From assembly GCF_002192415.1 (NCBI RefSeq), contig NZ_CP021780.1, positions 310,001 to 374,000 on the forward strand: a stretch of DNA of 64,000 nucleotides. The letters are read 5' to 3'. Below, piece by piece: positions 1 to 9,210 of this stretch (positions within the stretch are counted from its first letter, which is position 1; each line of letters opens with the position of its first letter). This stretch comes from Paenibacillus donghaensis (GTDB lineage Bacteria; Bacillota; Bacilli; Paenibacillales; Paenibacillaceae). The notes beneath the pieces were generated by a model. The model saw nothing but the letters and a program-made list of their open reading frames with translations, was not told the DNA's origin and searched no databases. Made by a program: the position numbers and the translations under genes.

Positions 1-77
1 GTGTAGGCATGTTCCAGTGAAAATTTATATATTCAGGATAAGTTTAAAAATATACAATCAAAAGGGAGATATTAACA

Positions 78-287
78 ATGAAAAAAGATGCTATTTCTAC
101 AGGTATGTTTATCGCTATCGGATTCCTCTGCGTGGCTATTGTGATTGCGATTCTGGTACCTCTTGTTCAGGATGTCGTAAATGACGCCGATGATAACAGA
201 CCCCCCATTCCCGGTGTAACGCTGGTTCAGCCCCGGAATTCTGTTGAAGCGGTTGTCAGCGATATCTTGCACCATTCCGCGGTTTAA
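78..287 (+). CDS. small single-pass membrane protein
   Basis: This 69-residue protein starts at an ATG preceded by AAAGGGAG (61-68). Residues about 8-31 form one strongly hydrophobic segment, followed by a short polar tail containing DNRPPIPG. The N-terminus MKKDAIS and the start of the membrane segment closely match the next small gene at 293, so the two look like tandem paralogues. They are followed by two proteins with a single N-terminal anchor and then by large secreted proteins, a layout typical of the end of a Tad-like pilus or secretion operon whose motor genes would lie upstream of the window. I do not recognise a named family. A minor pilin-like or assembly role is inferred from context only. 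Confidence 0.6.
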   Translation: MKKDAISTGMFIAIGFLCVAIVIAILVPLVQDVVNDADDNRPPIPGVTLVQPRNSVEAVVSDILHHSAV

Positions 288-292
288 CTGTT

Positions 293-436
293 ATGAAAAA
301 GGACTCCATCTCAGTGGCTATGTTTCTGGCTATCGGATTTGTCATCGCGGGCATCTTCATCACTGCAGCCACACATATCATCGGCAGCAGCCAGGACGAC
401 ATCATTACGCATACCAAACAAGTGGAGCAATACTGA
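293..436 (+). CDS. small single-pass membrane protein, paralogue of its upstream neighbour
   Basis: This 47-residue protein begins 5 bases after the stop of the preceding gene. Its N-terminus MKKDSISVAMFLAIGF parallels MKKDAISTGMFIAIGF of that gene, which is the main support for it being real. Residues about 8-29 are hydrophobic and the polar tail ends in QVEQY. No good Shine-Dalgarno sequence is visible before the ATG, so translation is probably coupled to the upstream gene. Function is unknown; the tandem arrangement suggests two small subunits of one membrane structure. Confidence 0.55.
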   Translation: MKKDSISVAMFLAIGFVIAGIFITAATHIIGSSQDDIITHTKQVEQY

Positions 437-452
437 CAAGGGGGCGTAACCG

Positions 453-833
453 ATGAAGGCAACCGTCCTCAGGGCTTTGTTTATGTGGCTTGTGCTGTTC
501 ATTATTCTGCAGCCGATTTTTTCGTACATTGATTATTTACTGGACCTGCAGATCAAGGCCAACACCTCCTACATCACGCAAAAAGCGGCAACCGAAGGGC
601 TGGTCACAGCCTCGATGCGCAGTGAAGTGATCGCCAACCTCCGGGCCGTAGGGTTTCCCGAGGCTTCGGTTCAAATCACCAGCAGCACCGCAACCGTGCA
701 GGAGCGCAAGCAGCGGATTGACGTCTATATCCAGGCGCCGCGGGTGAATCTGTTCCCTTATAATTTTGCCACCGCCACCCAGCCGACCTTTTATTACGGA
801 CACGGATCGATTATGAGCGAATATCTTGATTGA
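453..833 (+). CDS. N-terminally anchored pseudopilin-like protein
   Basis: This 126-residue protein has a good ribosome site (AAGGGGGCG) before ATG 453. Residues about 7-27 form a membrane anchor, after which a roughly 100-residue domain would lie outside the membrane. It contains a helix-like stretch around residues 30-60 and then a mixed domain. Size and layout resemble the TadE/TadF-like or DUF4320-like minor components found in Firmicute Tad loci, but I see no diagnostic motif. It sits 16 bases after one small membrane protein and 20 bases before another anchored protein, consistent with one operon. Confidence 0.6.
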   Translation: MKATVLRALFMWLVLFIILQPIFSYIDYLLDLQIKANTSYITQKAATEGLVTASMRSEVIANLRAVGFPEASVQITSSTATVQERKQRIDVYIQAPRVNLFPYNFATATQPTFYYGHGSIMSEYLD

Positions 834-853
834 TTAAGGGATGAAGTGAAGTT

Positions 854-1351
854 ATGGATTATATTATCAAACTGGCCTTTGTCCTGCTGATCTTTATCTA
901 CTCCTGGTTCTTTCAGATTCAGAATCAGGAGTGGGATATGGTGCGTGGGATGCTGAAGGATGCGGGAAACATCGCCGTTCATGATGCAGCCCAGGCGCTG
1001 GACCAAACAGCCTTGGCAGACGGTAGACTGGTGATTGATCCTGCCGAAGCTTATGCCGCTTTCACGGAGGCGGTCCAGCTTAACCTTGGTCTTGGCGACG
1101 ATCTTTCCCCAGAAACCGGCAGCAGGCTGCATCATCAGGTGAAGGTGCTGAAATTTGAGATTATTGATGAGTCCTCGGGAGTGACTTTTCCGCTGCTCTA
1201 TGAAGACAGGGCTTATGGCATCACCAAATACATACAAGGCCCATCAGTCATCGCTGTAATTGAAACCGCTCATCCGGTATTGATCACCAGAGCTAAACAG
1301 CAGGAGCCGATCCGGGTACCGGCAATTCAGGAATATAGAATGGATGAATAA
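854..1351 (+). CDS. N-terminally anchored pseudopilin-like protein
   Basis: This 165-residue protein has an N-terminal hydrophobic segment (residues about 5-20) followed by an amphipathic helix-like region rich in Ala and Gln and then a mixed domain that ends in a charged tail. One anchor followed by a helical stem is the usual pattern for minor pilins and TadE-like proteins. The ribosome site is weak (AAGGGATGAAG). It follows another anchored protein closely and is followed 29 bases later by a secreted protein, so it probably belongs to the same transcript. The family assignment is inferred from layout, not from a motif. Confidence 0.58.
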   Translation: MDYIIKLAFVLLIFIYSWFFQIQNQEWDMVRGMLKDAGNIAVHDAAQALDQTALADGRLVIDPAEAYAAFTEAVQLNLGLGDDLSPETGSRLHHQVKVLKFEIIDESSGVTFPLLYEDRAYGITKYIQGPSVIAVIETAHPVLITRAKQQEPIRVPAIQEYRMDE

Positions 1352-1380
1352 CAATATTTGTTCAGAGGAGAGATGAGGAA

Positions 1381-2025
1381 ATGAATAAAAGTATAGTGAA
1401 GGCTGCTTTGGCTGTGACGATGTTAGTAAGTGGAGTAATGGGACAAGGTGTGGTCACAACTGCTGCTGCGGCTAAGCCGGCAGCTACTGTAAAGCCAAAT
1501 GCTACTGTTAAACCTGCGACTACTGCTGTGCCGATTATGAGGGATAATCTTTCGAAGTATGGGTTGAAGAAGGATGTGGAGTTGCCGGTTACGGTGGAGG
1601 CCGGGGGATTAAGTTATACGTTGGAGAAGGTGATGATTTATGATTTTAAATCGCCAGAAGTTAAAAAATTACAAAAATTATATGGTTTTCAGAATATGGG
1701 AGGTATTCTAGTTAACCCTAAATACTTTGTATGGACAAAAGTAACGATTACCAATATATCAAAAAACAAATTAATTGGATCTGGTAGAACTATTGAGAAC
1801 ATGGTGTTACTGCGTTTTCAGGATGGCCAAATATTAGATGGAATATGGCCTGCGAATAGAGCGGAGAAAACAAATGATAAAGAAGCTTTATGGACTTATA
1901 ATCTAGCCCCTGGTCAAAAGCTGACGTCTAATCTGGCTTATGCTTATAATGGAGAATTCAATTATTTTGTAATGCGAACTTTTAATAATGGAAAAATCTC
2001 TGAAAAATATGTGGTTAAAGAATGA
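1381..2025 (+). CDS. secreted protein of unknown function
   Basis: This 214-residue protein has an N-terminal signal peptide (Lys, then a hydrophobic core, then AAAA around residue 30) and a low-complexity Ala/Lys/Pro/Thr linker (residues about 30-50). A single domain of about 160 residues follows. The domain is rich in beta-prone segments and resembles small secreted immunoglobulin-like proteins, but I cannot name it. From about base 1630 to its end the coding sequence becomes clearly AT-rich compared with its own 5' part. The last four bases overlap the start of the next gene (ATGA), so the two are translationally coupled. Confidence 0.6.
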   Translation: MNKSIVKAALAVTMLVSGVMGQGVVTTAAAAKPAATVKPNATVKPATTAVPIMRDNLSKYGLKKDVELPVTVEAGGLSYTLEKVMIYDFKSPEVKKLQKLYGFQNMGGILVNPKYFVWTKVTITNISKNKLIGSGRTIENMVLLRFQDGQILDGIWPANRAEKTNDKEALWTYNLAPGQKLTSNLAYAYNGEFNYFVMRTFNNGKISEKYVVKE

Positions 2026-4307
2026 AGAAATCACTAATTGCCCTTTTCAGTATTGTATTAGCTTTCTCTTTCAATTTCTCTTCGATAATTTCTGCTGCCG
2101 ATACTAAATTGACAACAGTATCTATCCCTACAAGCACTGGTCTAACAGGATCTAACAACAGTGCAAAAAGTTTTACTCTTGATCTTCCAAACGGCGTAAC
2201 AGCGACAACTATCAAGACAAACACTCTAAAATACAAGGGTAATAACCAGGTCATCACAGCAGCAGAGGTAGTTAATGGGAAAATCAAAATTACTCTGAAA
2301 GGCGCAGAAAATAAGAATCTTATAAGCGGTGTTCAGGGTTATAGAGCCTCTTATGGGGAAAACTACATCACGAATCCTAGTAATTCTATATGGCGATATT
2401 CGGATGGTCAGCGGTGGCAAATAAATGAATATAATGAAGCCATTAATGGTATGAAAACTTATGATAAATTAAAAGAAGATAGTTATACACCATCTGCTAA
2501 TCCACCTTACGTTACTGTTTCAGCGGCCCCAGCACAAACAATGGAATTTATTAAATGGTTTAACGGATCTAAAACAGAAGTAATAGATGCACAAAATATT
2601 ATTACTTCAACAATTAAGATAAGGGCCGGGGTAGGGAGTTCCCCTTACCTTAAAGGAGAACCTAAGTTCAAAAATAATAAGGTAATAGTTACCTATTATC
2701 TTCCCTATTTTATTATTAATGGTCAAAAAGGCCTACTTGAATATACCAACCAAGCTGAGGATGCATCACATCCTTTGGTTGGTCATGCGCAAGGGAGGAA
2801 GTACGAGGTTAAAGCTGCCTATTACTATACCGCCGACGCCAAAGTCACCACCTACAGCTACGGAGGCACCGTCACCTTCGACTACGCCCTCCCCACCGAA
2901 CCCACCCTAACCGGCACGGCTTCCATACTGAAGCCCAACCCCAACCCGGCGAAGTTTGATGGCAAGGACGTACCAGTTCAGCTCAACCTGAAGGGTGAGC
3001 TTGCGGCGTATGCAGACACCGGGAATATCAGTGAGTGGGTGCTCTTTGCTAAAGAGAAGGGGAAGGACAACACGCTGCAGACCAAAAAGGATTACAGCAA
3101 GACGCTCAGTAGCACCCGTTCCTTTGATTTCACGATCCCGAAAGGGAATGTCACCAGTGATAGATACGAGCAGGATTATGATCTGACTGTTGTCGTTCGC
3201 TTCTCCAAGCCCGTCAGTACCAAGACTGGCACTGTGACCTCGCTTCAGGAGTCGTTTACCAAGAAGGTTGAAGTGATGAAGAATCCGCCGCTTCCGTCAG
3301 ATCCACCGATTCCCAAGCCGGAGCTGAAGCCGCCCGTTCCTGTACTGGATATCCCCGATGTGGTCATGGCCGGTGAAGAATTTATGGCCGACGGTCAGCG
3401 CTCCCATGATCCGGACGGCACGATTGTGGAGTATCATTGGTCCGTTCCGGGAGCCGTCAATCCGGTGAGCGGTAAATATGACTGGACCTGGTATCCGATC
3501 GATCAGCTGGGCTGGAAGAGAGTGACCTTACGGGTGGTCGATAATGACGGACTGGCCAGATCCACTTCCGGACAGATCGAAGTGATCCAGCCGGTTCCGA
3601 AGGCGGTGCTTCAGATCAAGGGCATCAAGAAGGAGAACCGCAAGGTGACCGTACACAATATCAGCACCAGCCCGGAGCATTACCCGATCGTGGCAGCGAA
3701 AACTGTGCTGACGATTACTCCAGTGTCAGGCGGAACCGCGGCGGCGATCAAATACAGCGGTGATCTGAACGCAGTTAAGGACAAGGATATGATTTTCAAA
3801 AAAGCCGGTACCTATAAAGCGACCTTGACGGTGACCAACACGGCCGGATTTTCGGACACCACCAGCCAGACCTTTGATATCATTCCTGACGAACCGCCGG
3901 TAGTATACTTCTCATCACCAACGACGATCTATAGAGATCCGGGTGAGAGCAACCTGGCGACTGCCTCTCTGTCCGATATGTCATTTTCTCCGGACTTTGA
4001 TATATTAGGCCGCCGCTTATGGGAATACCGCTATGATTCGAATAATAACGGCAGCTTCAATGATGAAGCGTGGAACATCGCCAACAACGAGAACAACAGC
4101 CAGCTGCAATTGAAGCTGCATGAAGTGGGGAGATACGAAGTCAAGCTGACTGTGTTTGAAGAATTTGACCAGCCTACCCTTACCGAATTCGTGACAGAGG
4201 CGGACCGCCGATCTGCCGACTCCAACACAAGTAATCCGCCACAACTTCTCCTAGAACGTACGATAACAGTGCAGAATCGCGCGCCGGAGGTGGATTGGGC
4301 ATGGTGA
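2022..4307 (+). CDS. large secreted PKD/Ig-like repeat protein
   Basis: This 761-residue protein begins with a signal peptide (MKKSLIALFSIVLAFSF, small residues near 25). Residues about 30-265 are an unassigned N-terminal region. After them come beta-rich Ig-like segments, including a PKD-type domain around residues 435-520 that contains RSHDPDGTIVEYHW. A second Ig-like segment lies around 530-640 and another follows a short PP linker. There is no sortase motif or C-terminal anchor. The first 800 bases are AT-rich and the remainder is GC-rich, with a sharp change near 2830, which suggests that the N-terminal part has been exchanged. It overlaps the next gene slightly and probably acts at the cell surface. 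Confidence 0.7.
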   Translation: MKKSLIALFSIVLAFSFNFSSIISAADTKLTTVSIPTSTGLTGSNNSAKSFTLDLPNGVTATTIKTNTLKYKGNNQVITAAEVVNGKIKITLKGAENKNLISGVQGYRASYGENYITNPSNSIWRYSDGQRWQINEYNEAINGMKTYDKLKEDSYTPSANPPYVTVSAAPAQTMEFIKWFNGSKTEVIDAQNIITSTIKIRAGVGSSPYLKGEPKFKNNKVIVTYYLPYFIINGQKGLLEYTNQAEDASHPLVGHAQGRKYEVKAAYYYTADAKVTTYSYGGTVTFDYALPTEPTLTGTASILKPNPNPAKFDGKDVPVQLNLKGELAAYADTGNISEWVLFAKEKGKDNTLQTKKDYSKTLSSTRSFDFTIPKGNVTSDRYEQDYDLTVVVRFSKPVSTKTGTVTSLQESFTKKVEVMKNPPLPSDPPIPKPELKPPVPVLDIPDVVMAGEEFMADGQRSHDPDGTIVEYHWSVPGAVNPVSGKYDWTWYPIDQLGWKRVTLRVVDNDGLARSTSGQIEVIQPVPKAVLQIKGIKKENRKVTVHNISTSPEHYPIVAAKTVLTITPVSGGTAAAIKYSGDLNAVKDKDMIFKKAGTYKATLTVTNTAGFSDTTSQTFDIIPDEPPVVYFSSPTTIYRDPGESNLATASLSDMSFSPDFDILGRRLWEYRYDSNNNGSFNDEAWNIANNENNSQLQLKLHEVGRYEVKLTVFEEFDQPTLTEFVTEADRRSADSNTSNPPQLLLERTITVQNRAPEVDWAW

Positions 4308-7300
4308 AACTAAAGAAAAGGATCCGCCAAGGGATCGTCCTGCTTGTTATAATTTCCTTATTGGGTGGCATGGGCTTGGTGAGTGGGGTCCCTGTAGCAG
4401 AAGCGGCAGGGGAAGTCATTGAATTTAATGATATCCTCGTTCCGGCAGAACGTGTGACAGGCAGCAGGCCGCCCTCGTATCCGGGTGACAACAACTGGCA
4501 TGCCAGTACGATGAATATTCAGCTGCCGGAGTTTACGATCAACCAGATTGGCTATAACCAGGTGACCGGGATGTTCAACATGAGTTACGCCAATGATTAC
4601 TTGCCCACCTTATGGGAAGCCCACCGTGAACAGCTGCAACCACTTGAAGCCTGGTACATGAAACAAGGCTATCGTACCGGTTATGTGGCTTCGATGGACC
4701 TCTTTTTTGCAGATGGAACGACTCAAAATATTGGGGATTTTAAAACCTCCACTTCATACAATCAATATGGGGATTTAGATCTGGGCAGTTACAAGAACCA
4801 TACCGCCATGGCGGTGCATATACCAGCTCGTACGAAGGTACCTCTTTCTTATAGTGACTATCCGTTTCCCGAGTATTTTAATTGGGCAGAAGCCCCGGAT
4901 TACCCTACACTATCCCTCTATACGGGGAAGAAGCCGGTGTCTGTGTCACTCAATTTTTGGTTTAGCGAAGTCTATGAACGCGGGGACAATGCAGAAGGCT
5001 GGATGGACAAAAGCTATCATGAATATACGGTAGCCTCTACCCGTCAGTTTACCTTCTCCACGAACAAAAAGCCCAATCTGACGCTTACTTCCCAGCCCGG
5101 GCAGAAGGCGATCAATGAGAAGGGACTCAGCACGTTTCATGTAACCGGTTATGTCCAGGACCCGGATAATGACACGGTGGATGTGATTGCCGAGATTCCC
5201 AACGTGTTCTACAAAAAAGTAACGTTATCTGGTACGGCATCCTCCCGGGACTTCTCCATTCCGATTGATGTGCTGCAGGAGAATATCGCACCGGGCCAAT
5301 ATACCATCAATGTGAAGGTGGTGGATCCTTATAATTTCAAATCGGAAGCCAGCACGAGCTTTGAAGTCACCCACCGGTTAAAAAACAAAGCCTTCCTGCT
5401 GGTGAACCAGACGGCGGATTCCGCTGAGCATTACGGGGACTATGAACATGACCCGGCGTATGCCTTCCGGTTCAAATATGACCATGATCCTTACTTTTTT
5501 GATAATCCCATGGGGATGATTTCCGACAGCAGCCTATGGAGAAATGCAAAATACAGCACTTTTCCGTACAGCGGGGTGTATGTCGCTTCCTTTCAGGCCA
5601 AGGATTCACCCAAAGCGGATGATCGCTTCGATCCTTTCCGCCTGTGGAGCCGCGACAATCTGTCGTCCATGACCTTTCATGTCCACCGCAAGCCGGTGGC
5701 TCTATTCACGGCCAAACTGGCCGGAGGGAGCCTTCAGCTCAGCGACAGCTCTTATGATCTGGACCATACCTCCGCTTCAAACAAAGGACTGATGGCCTGG
5801 CAGTGGCAGCATAAGCGTTCATCTTCCGAAGTCTGGAATGACGGCCAGCCCCCGGCTCAGTTGTCGGGAGCCTATGACATCCGCTTACGGGTCAGAGATG
5901 TGGACGGGGTGAATGGAGCTGGTGTATGGAGCGACTGGTGCCAGCGCAGCGTGGGCAGTGGGGGCAACCTTCCCCCGGTAGCGATGTTTACGGTCGATCC
6001 GAACAACGTCTCTTACCGTAAAGCGACCACCGTCACCGACCGTTCCTTTGATCCGGACAATGACCCGCTGGATACCTATGAATGGAATGTGGTTAAAAAT
6101 GGCGGGCAGCAGGTTTGGGCTCATTATGGGGGAGCTACGGTACCACCGAACATTGCCGGGTTTGGCGTGGGCGATTACCGGCTGACCCTGAAGGTCCGGG
6201 ATAACCGCGGCTTGTGGTCAGAGCCGTACAGCCAATCAGTGCAGGTGAAGAACAACCCGCCTGCTGCTGCCTTCTATATGCCTCCGGAGGTATACCGGGA
6301 TACAGTGATTACCCTGGACAATCTGACCCCGGATCCGGATGAAGACGGCGATGCCCTTACCTATCAATGGAATGGGCGGCTGAATAACAGCCCGTATTAT
6401 TTTGCCGGCAACAGCCGCTACCAAGCGATGACGATCCGTGACCTGATCGCGAGAAGCGGGATATCCCAGCAGAACGCTATTTCGGACGGCTGGGAAATGA
6501 GATTGACGGCTTCGGATGGCTCACTTCAATCCAATGCCACCCGGATGTTTACCGTGAAAAATCATGTGCCGACGGCTGCCATCAGCGGGCCAGAGATTGC
6601 TTTTCAAGATGATACGAAATGGTACACTTCTGCAGATGAGGACGGAGATTTATCCGACATCGCCAGTCTGCAATATTTCTGGAAAGTCACAGACAGCGAT
6701 GGCCGCACCAAGCTATACCGCACGCCTTCGATCGACCTGACCTTCCCGCAAACGGGGATCTACACCCTGGAGCACTGGGCAATTGACCAGATCGGGGCCA
6801 AGTCGAATATCGCTTCATTAAAAGTGAAAGTGGCTGAGAATCAACCACCGGGACTTACGCTCACCTCGCCTGCAGGGACAAAAGCAAATCCGACGGTACT
6901 GGATGCCGAAACCCAAGGTGATCCGCTGATCCAGTGGACCTACGCCGACCCGGAGAATGATCCGCAGGAGAAATACCGCCTGGAATTCTTCACCAAGGAC
7001 AGCCTGCTGGCGAAGTCGATAGAGAACAATGACAGCAGCGGGGGCATCCGCCAGTACCAGGTACCTAATGGAACCTTTGCACGGTTTGAGTATTTCATCG
7101 TGAATGGCCGGGCCTTCTCCAAAGGCTCCTGGTCAGAAATCTCTAATGAGAAGTCGTTTATTATCGACAACCCGCCGCAGCCGGGCTTCACGCTGCTGAC
7201 GGACACGGGCAAGAATGCAGTGAAAGTGCCGATTTACCGCACCGATACGCTGACGATCCAGAGCACGGCGACAGACCCGGACGAGCCGAAGGGTGACGTA

Positions 7301-8185
7301 ATCAGCTATCAATATTATCTGAAGCCGGCGGACGGGACTGAAAGCCTGACGAGCACTAAGAGTACGTTCACCAAGAAGTTCAGCACAAACGGCAGCTTCA
7401 CCTACCGGCAGGTGGTTACCGATTCGCTCGGACTGCGGCGAGAGCTGTCGCAGACCCTGACGGTCGTGAACCGGTTGCCAACAGTCAATATTACCTATCC
7501 GACCAGCATCAATCCGGACAAGCCAACGATTGCCAGCACGTTAACGCCGATTATCAAGTGGGAGTACCAGGATGAGGATGGCGATCTGCAGCAGCGGTTC
7601 CGGGTGCGGATCATCAACCTGGCGACGGGATCCGTCAAGGTCCAGTCAGGGGAACAAGCCTCCGGTGCGAAGCAGTGGAAGATCCCGGCAGGCACACTGA
7701 TCGAGAATGAGAAGTATGCGGTGGAGCTGGAGGCCTTCGACGGGTTCGAATGGAGCCGGACCGCGCCGCACAAATACTTTATGGTCAATCTGCTCAGCAT
7801 TAAAGGAGCCGTGCGCCATACGCCGGAGTGGGATGCCAACCGCAAAGCTTATAATCTGAAGAAAAGCGGCAACGAGGAATCGCCAAGAGCCTTTAACGTG
7901 TATTGGGCAGGCGAGCGGTTTGTACTGCAGGGAACAGCGACGGGCTTGCCGGATACCGTACAGGTGACCATGACTGGTGGATACACCACGCAGCTGATTG
8001 CAGCGGATGAGGAGAAGACAAGGTGGATGGGCGAGCTCTATGATCCGGCTTTTGATAAACTGCCGGATGGGCCGGTCACCTTCACGTTTACAGCAACGAA
8101 TGAATACCAGACAAAAGTAGATACAGTAGCCGTTGTAATTGATGGTGATTGGGCTGATTATTTTAGAGTTCATCGAATAAAGTGA
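4301..8185 (+). CDS. giant secreted PKD/Ig-like repeat protein
   Basis: The protein has 1294 residues from ATG 4301, which is served by GGAGGTGG at 4286-4293; an upstream TTG at 4295 is less well placed. A signal peptide ends near AEAAG (residues about 30-36). Residues 37-260 are a unique region. A string of at least seven PKD/cadherin-like Ig domains follows, marked by acidic motifs such as DPDNDTVD, DPDNDPLD, DPDEDGDALTYQW, DEDGDLSD, DPENDPQE, DPDEPKGD and DEDGDLQQ. These acidic loops suggest calcium-stabilised repeats. There is no LPXTG or membrane tail, so attachment would need a partner. It is the last gene of the run and is followed by a strong terminator. An adhesin or surface-fibre role is inferred. 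Confidence 0.75.
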   Translation: MVKLKKRIRQGIVLLVIISLLGGMGLVSGVPVAEAAGEVIEFNDILVPAERVTGSRPPSYPGDNNWHASTMNIQLPEFTINQIGYNQVTGMFNMSYANDYLPTLWEAHREQLQPLEAWYMKQGYRTGYVASMDLFFADGTTQNIGDFKTSTSYNQYGDLDLGSYKNHTAMAVHIPARTKVPLSYSDYPFPEYFNWAEAPDYPTLSLYTGKKPVSVSLNFWFSEVYERGDNAEGWMDKSYHEYTVASTRQFTFSTNKKPNLTLTSQPGQKAINEKGLSTFHVTGYVQDPDNDTVDVIAEIPNVFYKKVTLSGTASSRDFSIPIDVLQENIAPGQYTINVKVVDPYNFKSEASTSFEVTHRLKNKAFLLVNQTADSAEHYGDYEHDPAYAFRFKYDHDPYFFDNPMGMISDSSLWRNAKYSTFPYSGVYVASFQAKDSPKADDRFDPFRLWSRDNLSSMTFHVHRKPVALFTAKLAGGSLQLSDSSYDLDHTSASNKGLMAWQWQHKRSSSEVWNDGQPPAQLSGAYDIRLRVRDVDGVNGAGVWSDWCQRSVGSGGNLPPVAMFTVDPNNVSYRKATTVTDRSFDPDNDPLDTYEWNVVKNGGQQVWAHYGGATVPPNIAGFGVGDYRLTLKVRDNRGLWSEPYSQSVQVKNNPPAAAFYMPPEVYRDTVITLDNLTPDPDEDGDALTYQWNGRLNNSPYYFAGNSRYQAMTIRDLIARSGISQQNAISDGWEMRLTASDGSLQSNATRMFTVKNHVPTAAISGPEIAFQDDTKWYTSADEDGDLSDIASLQYFWKVTDSDGRTKLYRTPSIDLTFPQTGIYTLEHWAIDQIGAKSNIASLKVKVAENQPPGLTLTSPAGTKANPTVLDAETQGDPLIQWTYADPENDPQEKYRLEFFTKDSLLAKSIENNDSSGGIRQYQVPNGTFARFEYFIVNGRAFSKGSWSEISNEKSFIIDNPPQPGFTLLTDTGKNAVKVPIYRTDTLTIQSTATDPDEPKGDVISYQYYLKPADGTESLTSTKSTFTKKFSTNGSFTYRQVVTDSLGLRRELSQTLTVVNRLPTVNITYPTSINPDKPTIASTLTPIIKWEYQDEDGDLQQRFRVRIINLATGSVKVQSGEQASGAKQWKIPAGTLIENEKYAVELEAFDGFEWSRTAPHKYFMVNLLSIKGAVRHTPEWDANRKAYNLKKSGNEESPRAFNVYWAGERFVLQGTATGLPDTVQVTMTGGYTTQLIAADEEKTRWMGELYDPAFDKLPDGPVTFTFTATNEYQTKVDTVAVVIDGDWADYFRVHRIK

Positions 8186-8190
8186 TTTTT

Positions 8191-8220
8191 ATGCCGCCTA
8201 TTGGCGGCATATTTTATATT
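8191..8220 (+). terminator. rho-independent terminator after the PKD operon
   Basis: Perfect 8-bp arms ATGCCGCC / GGCGGCAT enclose a 4-base loop and are followed by a T-rich tail, five bases after the stop of the giant PKD protein. Confidence 0.85.
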
Positions 8221-8279
8221 TTGAAGAGTAGAAGTCAACCATACCGACCGTCTCAGGGGGGTGCGCTCGTTTTTTGTTT

Positions 8280-8329
8280 TAACGATGTAAGTGCTTGTCC
8301 CGATCTGGGGACAAGCACTTACATCGTTA
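8280..8329. repeat. 22-bp perfect inverted repeat
   Basis: Two perfectly complementary 22-base arms (8280-8301 and 8308-8329; core GTGCTTGTCC / GGACAAGCAC) flank a 6-base centre, GATCTG. On the plus strand the T-run lies before the arms and not after them, and on the minus strand the sequence after the arms is A-rich. It is therefore not a textbook terminator for either direction, although it sits between two convergent genes. Confidence 0.8.
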
Positions 8330-8367
8330 GCCGCAAAGGACTTTTATTCATAGCCAATTAAGATGAG

Positions 8368-9210
8368 TTAATGGAATTCTGATCTATTCGGTGTCGACAG
8401 GTTGACAACTGGCTGATTGCGGTATTGCAATGGCGTTAAAGAAGTGATCTTTTTGAACTGCTTGCAAAAGTAAGAAGAGTCGGTAAAGCCGACAAGGGCA
8501 GCGATTTCCCCGACGGAGTGACGTTTTTCTGCCAGAAGCTTCATTGCTTTTTGGACCCTGATGGAGAGCAGCAATTGCAGTGGGCTCAGTCCGTATTTTT
8601 TCTTTACGGAGCGAATGATATGGGCCGGATGAAAGGAATACTGGGCGGCAAGTTGGTTCAAATCGAAAGGGTTCTGATAATGCGAAGAAAAATAATCTAA
8701 AATTTCCTCTGCCAGCTCCTTTTCTTTTTGATGTTCCCGTAAATCACATAAAATTGTTAATATTTTCAGAAATGACTGCTGGTATTCGATCTGGGATTTT
8801 GTCGACGAATAAAACAGCTTCTCATTCTGATATTTATCAATTTTGACCTGGGAAATACTATCCATATAGTTCTTCATGATTTCATGCAGGCTGTCGTCAA
8901 TCCTTCCGTATTGGGGAAGCGAAATATAAAACACATCTTTTTTATAGTATTTCGTTTTGTTCATTTTGGAATCGACCTGAGTGATGGGATTCTCGGAATA
9001 GAAGTAATGTCCCGTTGTATAGAAATGAACCCAGGAGAAGGTCGTGTCGGAAGTGCAGGCTTTGTAGCCTTTATGCAAATTCCCGGGCGGCAAAATTAAA
9101 TATTGGTTGGGCTCAATCGTATATTTGCGCCCATCCTCCTCCAGATAAAGAGTTCCCGAAAAGACGAATATCAAGTCAAAGGTTTGGTCAAGCATGCGGC
9201 GTTCATGAAG
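8368..9210 (-). pseudogene. AraC-family regulator lacking its 5' end
   Basis: The minus-strand frame encodes a cupin-type sensor part (around FDLIFVFSGTLYLEEDG and LILPPGNLHKGY) and a C-terminal double helix-turn-helix of AraC/XylS type (GFTDSSYFCKQFKK near the end). The open frame continues to 9579, but beyond about 9200 it merely reads the antisense of a membrane transporter gene on the plus strand. The normal N-terminal residues, the ribosome site and the promoter are therefore missing. The first methionine in the genuine part (codon beginning at 9195) has no Shine-Dalgarno sequence. It was probably once the divergent regulator of the neighbouring symporter/glycosidase genes. The exact end is uncertain by about 10 bases. 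Confidence 0.7.
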
